DNA from: Siminovitchia sp047228825
GTDB lineage: Bacteria > Bacillota > Bacilli > Bacillales > Bacillaceae_C
Reading direction: 5' to 3'
Assembly: GCF_047228825.1 (NCBI RefSeq)
Contig: NZ_JBFEGN010000002.1
Location: 62,001 to 126,000, forward strand
Length of the DNA: 64,000 nucleotides
Shown here: piece by piece, positions 63,896 through 64,000 of the stretch
Position numbering within the stretch: position 1 is the first letter of the stretch
How the letters are laid out: each line of letters begins with the position of its first letter
The notes under the pieces: generated by a model
The model's database searches: none
Told to the model about the DNA's origin: nothing
Seen by the model: only the letters and a program-made list of their open reading frames with translations
Position numbers and translations under genes: made by a program

Positions 63896-64000
63896 TTGAA
63901 AAGAGAAAATCTTAATTTAAACGGTATGTTGGATGAATTATATGCCTTGACAAAAGAAGAACAAAACAGAGTGCTTTCAGATATCGAAAAGGATAGGTAC
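63896..64000 (+). CDS. Small early protein (3' partial)
   Basis: TTG start after GGAGGAATGGAAA; 35 codons to the window edge (MKRENLNLNGMLDELYALTK..). Helical. The rest lies outside. Confidence 0.55.
   Translation, partial: MKRENLNLNGMLDELYALTKEEQNRVLSDIEKDRY

Overview
This window looks like about half of a large, low-GC temperate Bacillus phage or prophage of the SPbeta type. The evidence is AT-rich DNA, strong AAGGAGG-type ribosome binding sites, sigma-A-like promoters, a Rok-like protein, and a late-gene set that resembles SPbeta: a BlyA-like amidase, a giant tape measure with lytic transglycosylase and M23 peptidase domains as in YomI/CwlP, a tyrosine recombinase inside the tail operon as with YomM, a YonK-like protein and an HU-like protein. 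These names rest on remembered family features; no database search was possible.

Layout. (1) 1-2.1 kb, plus strand: an XRE-type regulator cut by the window edge, a full-length pyrimidine-nucleoside phosphorylase and an orphan recombinase zinc ribbon. (2) 2.2-48.6 kb, minus strand, read right to left: regulator, HU-like protein, PhoH-like ATPase, two tRNA-like genes and structured RNA, YonK-like protein, metallophosphoesterase, small tail/decoration proteins, ClpP-like protease, HNH endonuclease, terminase, portal, protease with nested scaffold, capsid, head-tail connectors, major tail protein with a frameshift FN3 extension, tail proteins, tyrosine recombinase, PemK-like protein, lipoprotein, an intron-split tape measure, distal tail protein, two giant self-processing fibre proteins, and the lysis cassette. 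One plus-strand gene at 23.1-24.1 kb is inserted as a moron. (3) 48.7-55.7 kb, plus strand: RecD2-like helicase, a wing-helix-like protein, a candidate origin, coiled-coil proteins, a ParB-like protein split by one frame, an ORF6C protein and a Rok-like protein. (4) 55.7-56.9 kb: a long gene-free stretch. (5) 56.6-59.0 kb, minus strand: small early genes. (6) 59.4-64.0 kb, plus strand: a string of about 17 tiny genes, each with its own AAAGGAG site and many sharing a recurrent spacer.

The strongest non-obvious observations are three recoding or splicing events read directly from the bases. A 941-nt group I intron with a LAGLIDADG gene interrupts the tape-measure gene, and both P1 and P10 pairings fit exactly at the splice sites. 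A CCC-UAA +1 frameshift site fuses two FN3 domains to the major tail protein, and the same phage encodes tRNA-Pro(UGG). A scaffold start with a perfect ribosome binding site is nested in the protease gene. A frame break in the ParB-like gene, an 80-nt nested hairpin beside tRNA-Pro, a four-copy zinc-finger module in three packaging/regulatory proteins, and the repeated spacer of the small-gene array also deserve a check.
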